A DNA stretch of 64,000 nucleotides. It comes from an uncultured Desulfuromonas sp. GTDB taxonomy: Bacteria; Desulfobacterota; Desulfuromonadia; Desulfuromonadales; Desulfuromonadaceae. A program made the translations under genes and the position numbers. This document shows, piece by piece, positions 63,407 through 64,000 of this stretch (position 1 is the stretch's first letter; every line of letters begins with the position of its first letter). The stretch spans positions 372,001-436,000 of the forward strand of contig NZ_OY787469.1 of assembly GCF_963678835.1 (NCBI RefSeq), given 5' to 3'. Below the pieces are notes generated by a model. That model did not search any database. It was not told the DNA's origin and saw only the letters and a program-made list of their open reading frames with translations.

Positions 63407-64000
63407 TGGCGAAACGACCCGCTTTAGGTAAAGGGATGGGAGCTCTGCTTAGCGCAGCAACACCGGCTTCCAACGGTAAATATTTTCTCTGTGGCATCGA
63501 GGATCTTAAACCTCACCATAGCCAGCCGAGAAAGACCTTCAATGATGAGAAGATGGAGGAGCTGGTTGCCTCCATTAAAGAGAAGGGCGTCATACAGCCT
63601 TTGGTTGTGCGTCGTGTTGATGATTTTTATCAGATTATCGCCGGAGAGCGACGTTGGCGTGCCGCGCAAAAAGCTGGATTAACGGAAGTTCCGGTAACGA
63701 TTCAGGATGTCTCTGAAGACTGGGCGCTTGAGATTGCTCTGATTGAGAATATACAGCGTGAAGACCTTAACGCAATTGAAGAAGCTGAAGCGTATAAGCA
63801 TCTGATTGAAAATTTTGATCTGGCTCAAGAAGATGTCGCGAAACGTGTGGGTAAAAGTCGTTCTGCTGTGACTAATTCACTGCGCTTATTGCGGTTGCCT
63901 GAATCGATTCGGCAGGATGTGTTGGAAGAAAAATTGAGTATGGGACATGCCCGTTGTCTTCTGTCATTAGAGAGTGAAGAGGACATGGTTGAGGCCCGCG
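63403..64000 (+). CDS. parB: chromosome partitioning protein ParB (truncated by the window end)
   Basis: About 199 residues are visible and the frame is still open at the window edge. The N-terminal LGKGMGALLS matches the ParA-interacting tip. The CTP-binding ParB/Srx-like domain has DLKPHHSQPRKTF, IAGERRWRAAQKAG and ENIQREDLNAIEEA. The parS-binding helix-turn-helix follows (LAQEDVAKRVGKSRSAVTNSLRLLRLP). Start at ATG 63403 (overlapping the parA stop) or the adjacent ATG 63406; AAGGA fits either. Confidence 0.96.
   Translation, partial: MMAKRPALGKGMGALLSAATPASNGKYFLCGIEDLKPHHSQPRKTFNDEKMEELVASIKEKGVIQPLVVRRVDDFYQIIAGERRWRAAQKAGLTEVPVTIQDVSEDWALEIALIENIQREDLNAIEEAEAYKHLIENFDLAQEDVAKRVGKSRSAVTNSLRLLRLPESIRQDVLEEKLSMGHARCLLSLESEEDMVEAR

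Overview
The window looks like the replication-origin region of a Gram-negative, probably anaerobic bacterium of the Desulfuromonas/Geobacter/Pelobacter type (Desulfuromonadota). Pointers are the rpmH-rnpA-yidD-yidC-mnmE-mnmG-rsmG-parA-parB cluster facing away from dnaA-dnaN-recF-gyrB-gyrA, an outer envelope (Pal, CpoB, two predicted outer-membrane barrels, lipoprotein signals), several NtrC-type sigma-54 two-component systems and an MXAN_5187-like protein. The genus is inferred from gene content, not from a search. No rRNA, tRNA, insertion sequence, prophage or CRISPR array was recognised.

Layout. 0.1-6.0 kb: a CoA-disulfide-reductase-like flavoprotein, a Fur-family regulator with a Fur-box-like palindrome, a DUF2238 membrane protein and a large GGDEF/EAL sensor. 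6.1-11.6 kb: a leftward citrate lyase operon, citC-citD-(PPC-domain gene)-citE-citF-citX-citG. 12.0-16.6 kb: a divergent three-gene signalling operon (kinase-less sensor, histidine kinase, sigma-54 activator). Sigma-54 type -24/-12 elements point both ways from the shared intergenic region, so this system probably controls citrate lyase and itself. 16.8-20.4 kb: methyltransferase, PAP2 phosphatase and LTA-synthase-like transferase, probably for envelope modification.

20.4-26.7 kb is the least familiar part. A small secreted protein with two calcium-loop motifs sits behind a near-perfect sigma-54 promoter and is followed by an outer-membrane barrel. Opposite lies an operon of a second barrel, a Gly/His-rich secreted protein, a histidine kinase and an NtrC-type regulator. 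Both promoters carry TGTCGA-type repeats upstream, which suggests one self-contained, sigma-54-controlled envelope module.

26.7-44.4 kb is mostly housekeeping: a SurA-like chaperone, mfd, nadA, pal-cpoB-hslO, a MshEN/pseudo-receiver fusion, a B12-binding radical SAM protein, glmU, glmS and a class A penicillin-binding protein. 44.5-56.1 kb reads leftward: nth, a degenerate endonuclease/exonuclease/phosphatase-fold protein, cyclophilin, gpsA, gyrA, gyrB, recF, dnaN, dnaA. 56.3-64.0 kb reads rightward, rpmH to parB, with a canonical parS between mnmE and mnmG; parB runs off the window. The strand switch at about 56.1 kb, DnaA boxes beside dnaA and parS place oriC here. From about 50.3 to 60 kb these core genes are markedly more AT-rich than the rest of the window.
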